Shown one piece after another: positions 12,301 through 19,132 of a stretch of 64,000 bases of DNA. How positions within the stretch are numbered: the stretch's first letter is position 1; every line of letters starts with the position of its first letter. Origin of the DNA: JBCCXZ01 sp965228005 (lineage in GTDB: Bacteria > Planctomycetota > Planctomycetia > Pirellulales > Lacipirellulaceae); NCBI GenBank assembly GCA_965228005.1, contig CBDDGV010000003.1, positions 1,583,480 through 1,647,479 of the forward strand, written 5' to 3'. The notes under the pieces are model-generated. The model saw nothing but the letters and a program-made list of their open reading frames with translations, made no database searches and was not told the DNA's origin. The position numbers and the translations under genes were made by a program.

Positions 12301-12910
12301 GCTGCCCGACGAAGTGGACGACGCCCCGCTGCCCGAGGGCGCGGTGCTGCTCGTTCCCGGCGAAGTGACGCTCTCCGGTGAGAAGGGCGACTACCTGCAG
12401 GTAGAGCACGACGAATCCCTTGAGCTCGACGCGGGGACCGTGGCCATGCGGTTCACCGTCGACGAGATCGACGGCAAGCAGACCCTGTTCAGCAAGGACC
12501 ACCGCAACTTCCAGGACGGCGGACACCTGACCATCTCGGTGGTCGAGGACCAGGTGCAGGTCCGGCTCCAGAGCGACTCCCGGAGCGAGTATCTGAAGTC
12601 TGCCCAGGGATCCGTTCTCGCCGGGCACGAGCACGACCTGGCGGTCAGCTTCGGCCCTGACGGTTTCCGGCTCTACCTGGACGGGGAGCTCGTCGACTCC
12701 GAGGCGGGTTTCACGCAGGGCATATCGGCGAACGCCAATTCGCTGGTGATCGGCGCGTCGACCGCCGGCCGGGACGGCGACCGGCTGAACCTGCGTGAGT
12801 ACTTCGACGGCGCGATCGAGGACCTGACGGTCTACTCCGAGCCGCTGGGGGCCAACGACTTGGGTGCGATCGACCAAGCGTTGGCAGAGGCGTCTGACAC
12901 GGTGTTCTGA
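9329..12910 (+). CDS. Giant secreted protein with LEPR-XLL-type N-terminus, three LamG-like and two RTX-like modules
   Basis: A 1193-residue protein. AAGGAG at 9316-9321 fixes the start. The first 50 residues are very basic and end in LQLEFLERREVLSAAP, the LEPR-XLL-like motif that marks many very large planctomycete surface proteins. Three concanavalin/LamG-like domains follow, recognisable by GE(R/K)GDY...EH, LFSKD...DGGHLT and (Y/L)VDGRLEAWETGF; they start near residues 70, 550 and 1010. Between them are two RTX-like calcium-binding stretches (GTPWDDVLDGGEGEDRLFG and GTSKADTLDGGEGEDQIDG). Each is followed by the same module of about 150 residues, including FRFEILVNAK and HDHWVDRIGD. There is no PEP-CTERM tail. 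Likely role: carbohydrate binding or cell-surface adhesion. Protein-level function is an inference from domains only. Confidence 0.85.
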   Translation: MFSHAWQPEDRRARRTDRTRAKQGRVTPLRKGRRGRNGKRRPGVDLQLEFLERREVLSAAPVVFSAAEAIDLSGERGDYVSVEHADALELANGTFVLSFTADDVNQRQALFSKDASGLEDGGHLTAFVNDGRVEVRLQSAEKSEWAKTGEVLVDGQEHEVAVAFGGDGLFVYVDGRIEAWETGFFQGIEANDNDLAIGANTWARTQDNPGWTADHFAGTISGFTIYGDQLDRNEVAALAGLPGRVPLTEPTEVDGVLLGTDGDDILPPSRAANGGYGEDKVVGTPWDDVLDGGEGEDRLFGKEGNDLIISRSDGREPVIAQDYDAEDDPHGEIDPRSRTYYPGQPVAGDDLLTGGPGADTFRFEILVNAKPDIILKHVNDDRTIDWHGVTGENRNVHDHWVDRIGDDTIWDFNRAEGDKIEFVGHTVDVYDLTHHDLDGDGVLDTSILHVQSNQGNAGAHNKDQLGTVTVHGDLVTASDYTVDAKPAPGIVETIDELNEAEAPINSTRIRTPGRSRWTSSIYLPQVLNHGAPEPGEVLRVHGQVPFSGERGDYLLAEHTDALALENGTVSLRFSANDVQQKQALFSKDAHGLEDGGHLTAFVNDGRVEVRLQSAEKSEWAKTAEILENGEEYELTVTFGDDGLWVYVDGRLEAWETGFDQGIEANLNDLAVGASIWGRSAENPDWASNFFEGVISELTVYDSQMTRTEVAELAGLTPPAPLTEPTEIDGVMVGTDNGETLAGFRYVNGAYGDDVVIGTSKADTLDGGEGEDQIDGGDGDDLIISRSDGREPVIAQLYDAEDDPYGEIDPQTRTLYPDQPIASDDVLTGGGGADTFRFEILVNAKRDIILKHVNDDRTIDWHGVTGENRLVHDHWVDRIGDEVITDFNHAEGDTIEFVGHTVDVYKVTHQDSDGDGVLDSSVLHVQSNQGNAGAHNKDQLGTVTVFGDLVTEGDYTVNAQPAPGIVRTLDELDHALAPRFGTPVVTDGESRWLPDEVDDAPLPEGAVLLVPGEVTLSGEKGDYLQVEHDESLELDAGTVAMRFTVDEIDGKQTLFSKDHRNFQDGGHLTISVVEDQVQVRLQSDSRSEYLKSAQGSVLAGHEHDLAVSFGPDGFRLYLDGELVDSEAGFTQGISANANSLVIGASTAGRDGDRLNLREYFDGAIEDLTVYSEPLGANDLGAIDQALAEASDTVF
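9527..12233 (+). repeat. Tandem duplication of a ~1.4-kb LamG-RTX module inside one gene
   Basis: Module 1 (about 9527-10830) and module 2 (about 10957-12233) are strikingly similar. Long identical amino-acid runs appear in the same order, for example HLTAFVNDGRVEVRLQSAEK and DDRTIDWHGVTGEN. The DNA of matching segments also differs mainly at third positions. A third, more diverged LamG unit (about 12350-12870) lacks the RTX part. This indicates internal duplication, with the third copy older or truncated. Confidence 0.8.
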
Positions 12911-13168
12911 TGCGGCATCCTTGACGAACCCTAACCGTGTCTCGGCGGTGGCCGGGCGCGCCTGCTCGGGGCGCGTCCGGCGCCGTCGCTGGAATGGTTG
13001 TTATATATCTGGGCCGGCGCGCAGTATCTCTAAGGGGTGCTCCTTCTTCCGCGGCCCATGCTGGCGGAGCGTTCGCCGGTTATGATGTGCCGTAGGCCCC
13101 TCATGGTCGGGGCGTGCCCCGGCGTCCTCCGGCCCATTTTTCCAATTGTTACCAGCCTGGGAGTAGTC
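12911..13168. other. Intergenic region, no gene seen
   Basis: 258 bp. An AT-rich patch TTGTTATATATC at about 12998-13009 could be part of a promoter for the oxidoreductase at 13169, but no well-spaced -35 box is visible. No terminator with a clear T-run follows the giant gene. Confidence 0.4.
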
Positions 13169-14575
13169 GTGCTGATCGAGACGCGTCGAGGATTCTTGAA
13201 GACCGCGGGCGCCGCCGCGGCCGGTTCCTACTTTGTCGGCAACCGGGCGTTGGGCCAGGAGGCGTACCGCTGGGCCGTCGAGCAGCCCGTGGTGGCGTTC
13301 ATCGGAACCGGCATCCGGTTCCACACCGCCCTGGGCCGCGGTGCGACGGAGTTCGGCCCTTGTGCGGCCGTCTGCGATGTTGACTCGGTGCAAGCCGGTC
13401 GGGCGCTACAGGTGGTGCACGACCAGCACCGAAGGAAGGGTTGGCCGATCGCCACGGCGGTCCACGAGGACTACCGCAGCGTACTCGACCGCGACGACGT
13501 CGACGCGGTGGTCATCGGTTCGCCCGACCACTGGCACACTAAGCAGGCCATCGACGCGATGCGTGCCGGGAAGGACGTCTACTGCGAGAAGCCGATGACC
13601 CTGACGATCCGAGAAGGCCAGCAGATCGAGAAGGTCATGGCCGAGACGGGCCGGGTTGTCCAGGTGGGCACGCAGCAACGCACCGAATACGGGCGGCGGT
13701 TCGCAACCGCTGCGGCGATGATCCGCGCAGGGCGGCTCGGGAAGATCAAACGTGTGACCGCCGCCATCGGCGGCTGTCCCAGCAGCGAGGCTTTGCCGGT
13801 CCGTCCGGCGCCGCACAACCTCAACTGGGACCTGTGGCTCGGCCAGGCGCCCTACACGGAGTACCGCGAAGGGCCGCTGGTCGATGTCAAAGGCTGGGGC
13901 GCCGGCCACCCGTTCGCGCGTACCCACCGCTACTACCGTTGGTGGTACGAGTACTCGGGCGGCATCGTCACCGACTGGGGCGCCCACCACGTGGACGTCT
14001 CGTTCTGGGCGCTCGACAAACTTTCCCCCGACGCCGGCCGGATGGAGATCGAGCCCGTCGAGGCGAGCTTCCCCGTGCCGCTGAAAGACGGCATGCCCAC
14101 GCTGGACGACCGGTTCAACACCGCGACGAGCTTCAACGTGAAGATCATGCTCGCCGACGGCACGGAGTTCCGCTTGAGGAACTCGGCCGAGTCGGACCTC
14201 GGCTTCCGGAACGGCGTGATGTTCGAGGGCTCGGAAGGACGGATGCTGGTGAACCGCGGGAAGATTGTCGGCAGGCCGGTCGAAGACCTGGCAAGCAACC
14301 CGTTGCCCGACAGCGCACTCGAAGACCTCTACGGCTGCCCCGTGCCGCAGTCGCACATGGCAAACTTCATGGAGTGCATCAAGACGCGTCGGCAGCCGAT
14401 CTCCGACGTCCCTTCGCACAACCGGGCGATGGCCCTCTGCCACGCGTCGAACATCGCCATGCGTTTGGGGCGGAAGCTCACGTACGACCCGCAGACCCAG
14501 TCGTTCGTCGGCGACAAACAGGCCGACGGCTTCCTCTCCCGAGAGCAGCGGAAGGGCTACGAGATCGACGCCTAG
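13169..14575 (+). CDS. Gfo/Idh/MocA family oxidoreductase with Tat signal
   Basis: A 468-residue NAD(P)-dependent oxidoreductase. The start is GTG 13169, with GGGAG at 13159-13163. The N-terminus ETRRGFLKTAGAAAAGSYF is a twin-arginine signal, so the folded protein is probably exported. A Rossmann motif (FIGTGIRFHTALGRG), the GSPDHWH segment and the catalytic EKPMTL (Lys141) define the GFO/IDH/MocA fold. A central GGIVTDWGAHHVD motif is typical of the large planctomycete paralogue family acting on sugars, cyclitols or their derivatives. The substrate is unknown. An upstream in-frame extension to 13037 lacks a good ribosome binding site. Confidence 0.9.
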   Translation: MLIETRRGFLKTAGAAAAGSYFVGNRALGQEAYRWAVEQPVVAFIGTGIRFHTALGRGATEFGPCAAVCDVDSVQAGRALQVVHDQHRRKGWPIATAVHEDYRSVLDRDDVDAVVIGSPDHWHTKQAIDAMRAGKDVYCEKPMTLTIREGQQIEKVMAETGRVVQVGTQQRTEYGRRFATAAAMIRAGRLGKIKRVTAAIGGCPSSEALPVRPAPHNLNWDLWLGQAPYTEYREGPLVDVKGWGAGHPFARTHRYYRWWYEYSGGIVTDWGAHHVDVSFWALDKLSPDAGRMEIEPVEASFPVPLKDGMPTLDDRFNTATSFNVKIMLADGTEFRLRNSAESDLGFRNGVMFEGSEGRMLVNRGKIVGRPVEDLASNPLPDSALEDLYGCPVPQSHMANFMECIKTRRQPISDVPSHNRAMALCHASNIAMRLGRKLTYDPQTQSFVGDKQADGFLSREQRKGYEIDA

Positions 14576-14664
14576 CGACAATCCGCAAGCCCGGAGACGA
14601 AGATCCCGCCCGCCTTAGCGGACCCGTCTGGACGACCTTCACTCGGTCGCGTCGGACCACGAAG

Positions 14665-14748
14665 TACCGGAGGTGGGACTCGAACCCACACGAGGTTGCC
14701 CTCACTGGATTTTGAATCCAGCGCGTCTGCCAATTCCGCCACTCCGGC
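14665..14748 (-). tRNA. tRNA-Leu (anticodon CAA)
   Basis: 84 bases reading leftward. The acceptor stem is GCCGGAG paired with CTCCGGT (one G-U pair) plus discriminator A. It has a D-arm, a 5-bp anticodon stem CTGGA/TCCAG with loop TTCAAAA (anticodon at 14712-14714), a long variable arm typical of class II tRNAs, and a T-arm with GTTCGAGTC. The CCA end is not encoded. It lies alone between the Gfo/Idh gene and the cyclophilin gene. Confidence 0.95.
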
Positions 14749-15022
14749 ACGGACTGGGCCCCACAGTCTAGATTGGCCGCCGGGGAGCGCCTACAGGACG
14801 ACGCCCCGGGGCGGTCCCCTGCTGGCCGGTCTCGCCGTGAGAATCCTCACGATGCGGCCCCTCCTGGTCGGGCCCGTGTTGCCGGAACGCAACAGATTGG
14901 ACGGATCCGCAGCCCTCGATTAGGCTGACGGCAAAGGCAGCCCCGCCCCCAAAAAACCGGAACATTCTTGAGCCGGGCGGGCCCCTCCACACTTGAAGAG
15001 CGCACTCTCTGAGGATGCACCC
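14749..15022. other. Intergenic region, no gene seen
   Basis: 274 bp between the tRNA (minus) and the cyclophilin gene (plus). It should hold both divergent promoters. GAGGA at 15011-15015 is the downstream ribosome binding site. I see no other feature. Confidence 0.4.
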
Positions 15023-16042
15023 ATGGCCTCCCGCCGTCTCCCCGTACGCACCCGGTACGCGGCCGCCGTTTTGGTCGTCGCCTTGTCAACCGTGGCCAAC
15101 GCGACCGTCATCCGCTTCAACTCCAATGTCGGAAGCTTCGACGTGCGCCTCTACGACACCGCGACGCCGCTGACCGTGGCGAACATGCTCGACTACGTGA
15201 ACGCCGGCGACTACGACGACTCGATCGTCCACCGCAGCGAAGTAACCACTTACTTTCAGCAGCCGGACGGCTCGTTCACGACCGACCAGTTCGTGATCCA
15301 GGGCGGCAACGCGTACTTCGACGAGAACGACCTGCTTGATTTCATCCCGCAGCGCGACCCGGTGATGAACGAGCCCGGCATCTCGAATCTCCGTGGCACG
15401 CTAGCGCTTGCCAAGAGGAGCTCGGGGCCCGACCCCGAGAACAGCGGCACGAACAACTGGTTTATCAACCTCGACGACGACAACACCTTCCTCGACCCTC
15501 CCACCAACAACGGCGGCTTCACCGTGTTTGGCCGGGTCGTCCACAACGGCATGGACATTGTCGATGAGATCGCGGAACTCCCGACGCACGACATCGCCGC
15601 GACGATCGACGGCCAGCTTGTCCGCGTCGGAGCCAACGTCCCGATGCACGGTGATTTCAGCAATGGGGTGACGAAAGACAACTTCGTGCTCTTCAGCTCG
15701 ATCGAAGAGCTGGACATCCCCGACGGCGACTTCGACTTCGACGGCGACGTCGACCTGGCGGACCTCATGATCCTCCAACGCACCTTCGGCAGCACCACCG
15801 AGGTGGCGGCCGACGCCAACGGCGACGCGGTCGTCGACCAACTCGACCTGGCATTCTGGGAAACGGATTACGGGATCGGCGAGGCGTCGGTCGCTTTCGT
15901 CGGCATCCCCGAGCCGACGGCAGCAGCGCTGTTCGCCACGGCTGCGTTCTTCCTGGCGAGGAAGCGTCCCAAAGCGTCCGTCACGGCCCGGCTACCACGC
16001 CGCGCTGCGCCAATTCGCGCTCGATCTGCTCCGCCGACTTGA
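15023..16042 (+). CDS. Secreted cyclophilin-type peptidylprolyl isomerase with dockerin-like and PEP-CTERM segments
   Basis: A 339-residue protein. A signal peptide (YAAAVLVVALSTVANA) precedes a cyclophilin domain (about residues 28-200) that keeps VHRS, FVIQGG, NLRGTLALA and TNNWFINL, equivalents of the catalytic Arg and substrate-pocket residues. Two dockerin-like calcium repeats follow (DFDFDGDVDLADLMILQR and ANGDAVVDQLDLAFWE), then a PEP-CTERM tail (IPEPTAAALFATAAFFLARKR). The tail does not stop at the basic residues but runs 24 further, mostly basic and small residues, overlapping the convergent HAD gene by 62 bp. ATG 15023 is preceded by GAGGA; an upstream TTG at 14993 is less likely. 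It probably folds or anchors proteins at the cell surface. Confidence 0.85.
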   Translation: MASRRLPVRTRYAAAVLVVALSTVANATVIRFNSNVGSFDVRLYDTATPLTVANMLDYVNAGDYDDSIVHRSEVTTYFQQPDGSFTTDQFVIQGGNAYFDENDLLDFIPQRDPVMNEPGISNLRGTLALAKRSSGPDPENSGTNNWFINLDDDNTFLDPPTNNGGFTVFGRVVHNGMDIVDEIAELPTHDIAATIDGQLVRVGANVPMHGDFSNGVTKDNFVLFSSIEELDIPDGDFDFDGDVDLADLMILQRTFGSTTEVAADANGDAVVDQLDLAFWETDYGIGEASVAFVGIPEPTAAALFATAAFFLARKRPKASVTARLPRRAAPIRARSAPPT

Positions 16043-16610
16043 ACAGCACGGCGTCCAACCCCGCAAGGCGGGCGCCCTCCACGTTCTCGGGGCGGTCGTC
16101 TGTGAAGAACACCTCGCCCGCCGGCACGCCCGCCCGCCGGACGGCCTCGGCGTAGATCGCGGCGTCGGGCTTCATCACGCCCACCTCGAAGCTGAGCACG
16201 TGGGCCTCGAAGCACCGTGTGAGGAACGGGTACCGACCATCCGAGACGAACCGCCAGTCGTAGTAGTTGGTGTTCGACAGCACCCCTAGCCGGCAGCCCG
16301 CCTCGTGCAGCGACTCGACAAGGCGGACGCTGTCGTCCATCGGCGCGAACATGTCGCTCGCCGCGTGCTCCAGCGCGGCCTGGTCGGGGCTTGTGCCCGT
16401 CGCTTCACAGAAATGGCGGTACGCCTGGTCAGGCGACCACTCGCCGCGTTCGATGCGGCGGTGCAGCGAGTCGTTGCCCCCGTCGAACACCGCCCGCCGG
16501 ACTGCTTCTTCAGAGCAGCCCGCCTCCGCGGCCATCTGCCGGCACATCTGGTCGTGGCTGAATTCCAGCAGCACCTTGCCCATGTCGAAGTAGATGAACG
16601 AACAAGGCAT
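15981..16610 (-). CDS. HAD-superfamily phosphatase (YihX/sugar-phosphatase type)
   Basis: A 209-residue HAD hydrolase. Motif I is YFDMGKVLLEF, where the second Asp of the usual DxD is Gly, as in the YihX-like subgroup. Motif II is VLSNTN, motif III includes VMKPDAAIY and motif IV is FFTDDRPENVEGA. The cap domain is helical. Members dephosphorylate sugar phosphates such as glucose-1-phosphate; the substrate here is not known. The start at 16610 is chosen because residues upstream of MPCSFIYFD do not match the family. It lies 70 bp downstream of the polysaccharide lyase on the same strand. Confidence 0.85.
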   Translation of the reverse strand: MPCSFIYFDMGKVLLEFSHDQMCRQMAAEAGCSEEAVRRAVFDGGNDSLHRRIERGEWSPDQAYRHFCEATGTSPDQAALEHAASDMFAPMDDSVRLVESLHEAGCRLGVLSNTNYYDWRFVSDGRYPFLTRCFEAHVLSFEVGVMKPDAAIYAEAVRRAGVPAGEVFFTDDRPENVEGARLAGLDAVLFKSAEQIERELAQRGVVAGP

Positions 16611-16680
16611 GGGCGGAGGGTCTCGCGTGCGTGAAGCAGGAATAAGGCTTGGTGATACGTCGACTACCTGGAGACGCCAA

Positions 16681-17880
16681 TCATTCAACTGCGGCGAAGA
16701 CGAGTTCCGCGTACTCATTCTCGAGGTGCCCGTACTTGGTATGGGCGATCGGCGCCAAAAGGCTCGGGTCTTCATAACGAACCGACGCCATCCGCAGCAC
16801 CCCCTGAGCCCCCAGCGAAAGGGCGAACGAGTGCGTCTGCGGGTGCGGCCATGGCCGCTCGCTGTGCGTGAACGGAACCACGTACCGGATGCCTGGTTCT
16901 AAGCCGATACCGAGCGGCGACTCGCTCCACAGGTCGATGCCCAGGTGCTCTCCAAAGCGGGCGATCACCGAGAACCCTTCCAGATTGAAGTACGTGTAGT
17001 GCAGCGTCTGCGAGCGGCTCAGCTCGTCGGGCTGTGCCCCGTCGGCCGCGAACTGCTCGGCAATCCGCTCACTTGCGGCGTGGGTTACGATCCGCCTCGC
17101 TGCATCCTCGTCGCCGATAAACAGGGCGATACGCGCCGCCTGAGCGTCGTACCACGTGCCGTGGTTGTTCTTCGCCGCCGCCTCGCCCCGTCCGAGGTCG
17201 CTGCTCTGCAGCCAGACGAAGAACTGGGAGAACCAAGCTTTGAGCCTTTGTTGGTCGGACTGCGAGATCGCCGCCCGATTATCAAGGATCGCAACCGCGT
17301 CGAGAATGGTGATGAAATCACGCGTGTCGATCACCCCCAGGCTGCGCCCATCGGTCTTACCGGGGATCGCCTGAGCGAAGTTCAGGTGGGGATTCATCCG
17401 TGTCTCGGGTTCAAAGAACCAGACGCGGAGGAGCTCTGTAGCACGGTCGGCGTAACGTCGTTCTTCGTAGAAGTAGGAGGCCAGGCTCAGCGCACGAACC
17501 GCGTCGACAAACCTCCCGAAGCGGCCCCGATCCCCGTTCTCAAGCAGCTCGTAGTTCGACTCTCCGTCTCGGCGGATGTAGGGCAAACCGTCCGGCTTTG
17601 CGGGGTCGGGCCACCAGTAGCGGGCGTAACTCACGTAGTCGTGCTTGTCGCCGCTCGGCGGGGGCATCTCCTTGTGCGTCACGGAGAAGGGCCCCTCGGT
17701 CATCGCTGCGTCGGCGTTGATTCTCAGCTGCCTGAGTGCTTTATACAAGGCTCCGCTGGGAGCCGCCATCTGTCGCTTGCACTGCCGCAGCCGAGAGGCT
17801 TCCCAATACAGCGTCTCTTGGCAGTGTGCGTAACCGCCCGACGCAATCAGCATTCCGGTGACGAGTAGCTGTCGGAGCAT
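16681..17880 (-). CDS. Secreted alginate lyase-superfamily polysaccharide lyase
   Basis: A 399-residue exported protein. The N-terminus LLVTGMLIASGGYAHCQE is a signal peptide. The body is the all-helical (alpha/alpha) alginate-lyase fold, with SYARYWWPDP near the N-terminus and the active-site motif KNNHGTWYDAQAAR in the middle, followed by SRSQTLHYTYFNLEGF. These motifs fit the family that beta-eliminates uronate polysaccharides (alginate or glucuronan); alginate is an assumption. The HAD phosphatase 70 bp downstream on the same strand may be co-transcribed. No SusD-like or transporter gene is near, so this is not a classical polysaccharide utilisation locus. Confidence 0.85.
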   Translation of the reverse strand: MLRQLLVTGMLIASGGYAHCQETLYWEASRLRQCKRQMAAPSGALYKALRQLRINADAAMTEGPFSVTHKEMPPPSGDKHDYVSYARYWWPDPAKPDGLPYIRRDGESNYELLENGDRGRFGRFVDAVRALSLASYFYEERRYADRATELLRVWFFEPETRMNPHLNFAQAIPGKTDGRSLGVIDTRDFITILDAVAILDNRAAISQSDQQRLKAWFSQFFVWLQSSDLGRGEAAAKNNHGTWYDAQAARIALFIGDEDAARRIVTHAASERIAEQFAADGAQPDELSRSQTLHYTYFNLEGFSVIARFGEHLGIDLWSESPLGIGLEPGIRYVVPFTHSERPWPHPQTHSFALSLGAQGVLRMASVRYEDPSLLAPIAHTKYGHLENEYAELVFAAVE

Positions 17881-18345
17881 TACGACGCCTGAGTGCTATT
17901 GATTGGAGACAACCGGCTGCCAACGCGACTAGTCTAACGCAGATCGCGAGGCGTTTTGACCGCCCATTTGAGATGTATCTCGCGGCAGTGGCGTTCACCA
18001 CGTGGCCGGTTGTCGAACAGCAATCGCAACCTGCAGGAGGAGGGACACGCCCCTTGGCCGGTTCTCCGCCTCGTTCTGGCAGGCGTTCCCCTGCTCGATG
18101 GCAGCAATTAGCACTCCCTACCTCAGCCCTTCCCGAGAGGGCCCGCCCCCTTCGTTTGTCTCACCCCACAGCTGCCCCCCGGCGCCAGCAGCCGTGCGAC
18201 CGCACCCGCCGACAGAAGCCACAGAATTCCTCAACTCGTGCGGGCTACAGGGCGATGAAATGAAATGCCTCCGCGCCGCCGGGACCGGGCATACCCCCCG
18301 CGGCTCTTCCCGCCCCTGATCCGCCCCCCCTCCTGGAGCCCCGCC
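17881..18345. other. Non-coding gap (about 465 bp)
   Basis: Divergent intergenic region. Several short open stretches exist on both strands but are rich in Pro/Arg and lack family features. GGAG at 18335-18338 is the ribosome binding site for the next gene. Nothing else recognised. Confidence 0.4.
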
Positions 18346-19110
18346 GTGGACGGAACCGCTTTCTCTCGGGTTACCGCGTTGGTCACCGCCGGCGACGAGC
18401 CGAAAGCGCTGCCGCGGTTGCTGAAGAGCCTGCGGAAGTTCTACCCCGATCTGCCGGTTCTGGTCGCCGGGCCGCAACCGGCCCGCGTGCCCAAGGGCGT
18501 GACGTTCGTCCCGCACGACGGCGGCGTGAGCGGGGCGCGGAACGCGATGCTCGCCCGGTTGCGGACCCCGCTGTTCGTGCTGCTCGACGACCGCATGCAG
18601 CTCCACGCGGAGACGAACCTGGCGGAAATGGTCCAGTCCGTCGCGGACGGCGAACTCGACGTCGCCGCCGGCGAGATCACCGCCTGCCGCAAGCGATGGC
18701 TCTGGACCCGCCGACGCCCCGCCCCGTCGCACGGCACGTTCGAGCTGACGCACAGCGAGCTGGTGCTCCGCGCTGGCCACCGCGAAGCGACCGACCGCTA
18801 CCACATGTGCGACATCGTGCCCAACTTCTTCGCTGCCCGCACCGACAAGGTGCGTCTGCTCGGCGGCTGGGACGAGCTGCTCAAGCGCGACGAGCGGGCC
18901 GAGTTCTTCCTGCGGGCGTTCCGCCAGGGCCTCCGCGTTGGCTACTGCCCCGCGGTGGACGCCTGGCGTTGGGACCCTGTCGGCAAGGACGAGCCAGAAG
19001 ACCTCACCGACTACGCCGCGCTCGCGGTCGAGCGGATGGGGCTGGAGCGGGTCGTCGGCTTCGACGGGGCCGTGTACGCAAGCAATGCACTCGTCAGGCG
19101 CGCCGCGTAA
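18346..19110 (+). CDS. Glycosyltransferase, family 2 / GalNAc-transferase-like
   Basis: A 254-residue GT-A fold protein. TALVTAGDEPKALPRLLKSL at the start fits a family 2 nucleotide-sugar binding strand. VSGARNAML and LFVLLDDRMQL give a DxD-like motif (DDR). The C-terminal acceptor region LLGGWDELLKRDERAEFFLR followed by GYCPAVDAWRW resembles the catalytic region of beta-1,4-N-acetylgalactosaminyltransferases. Both sugar and acceptor are unknown. I chose GTG 18346 because GGAG lies 7 bases upstream; the longer form from ATG 18265 adds 27 Arg/Pro-rich residues that do not look like protein. It ends 22 bp before the convergent stop of the repeat protein gene. Confidence 0.75.
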   Translation: MDGTAFSRVTALVTAGDEPKALPRLLKSLRKFYPDLPVLVAGPQPARVPKGVTFVPHDGGVSGARNAMLARLRTPLFVLLDDRMQLHAETNLAEMVQSVADGELDVAAGEITACRKRWLWTRRRPAPSHGTFELTHSELVLRAGHREATDRYHMCDIVPNFFAARTDKVRLLGGWDELLKRDERAEFFLRAFRQGLRVGYCPAVDAWRWDPVGKDEPEDLTDYAALAVERMGLERVVGFDGAVYASNALVRRAA

Positions 19111-19132
19111 CCTACCGCCATGCTCGGCTTAT

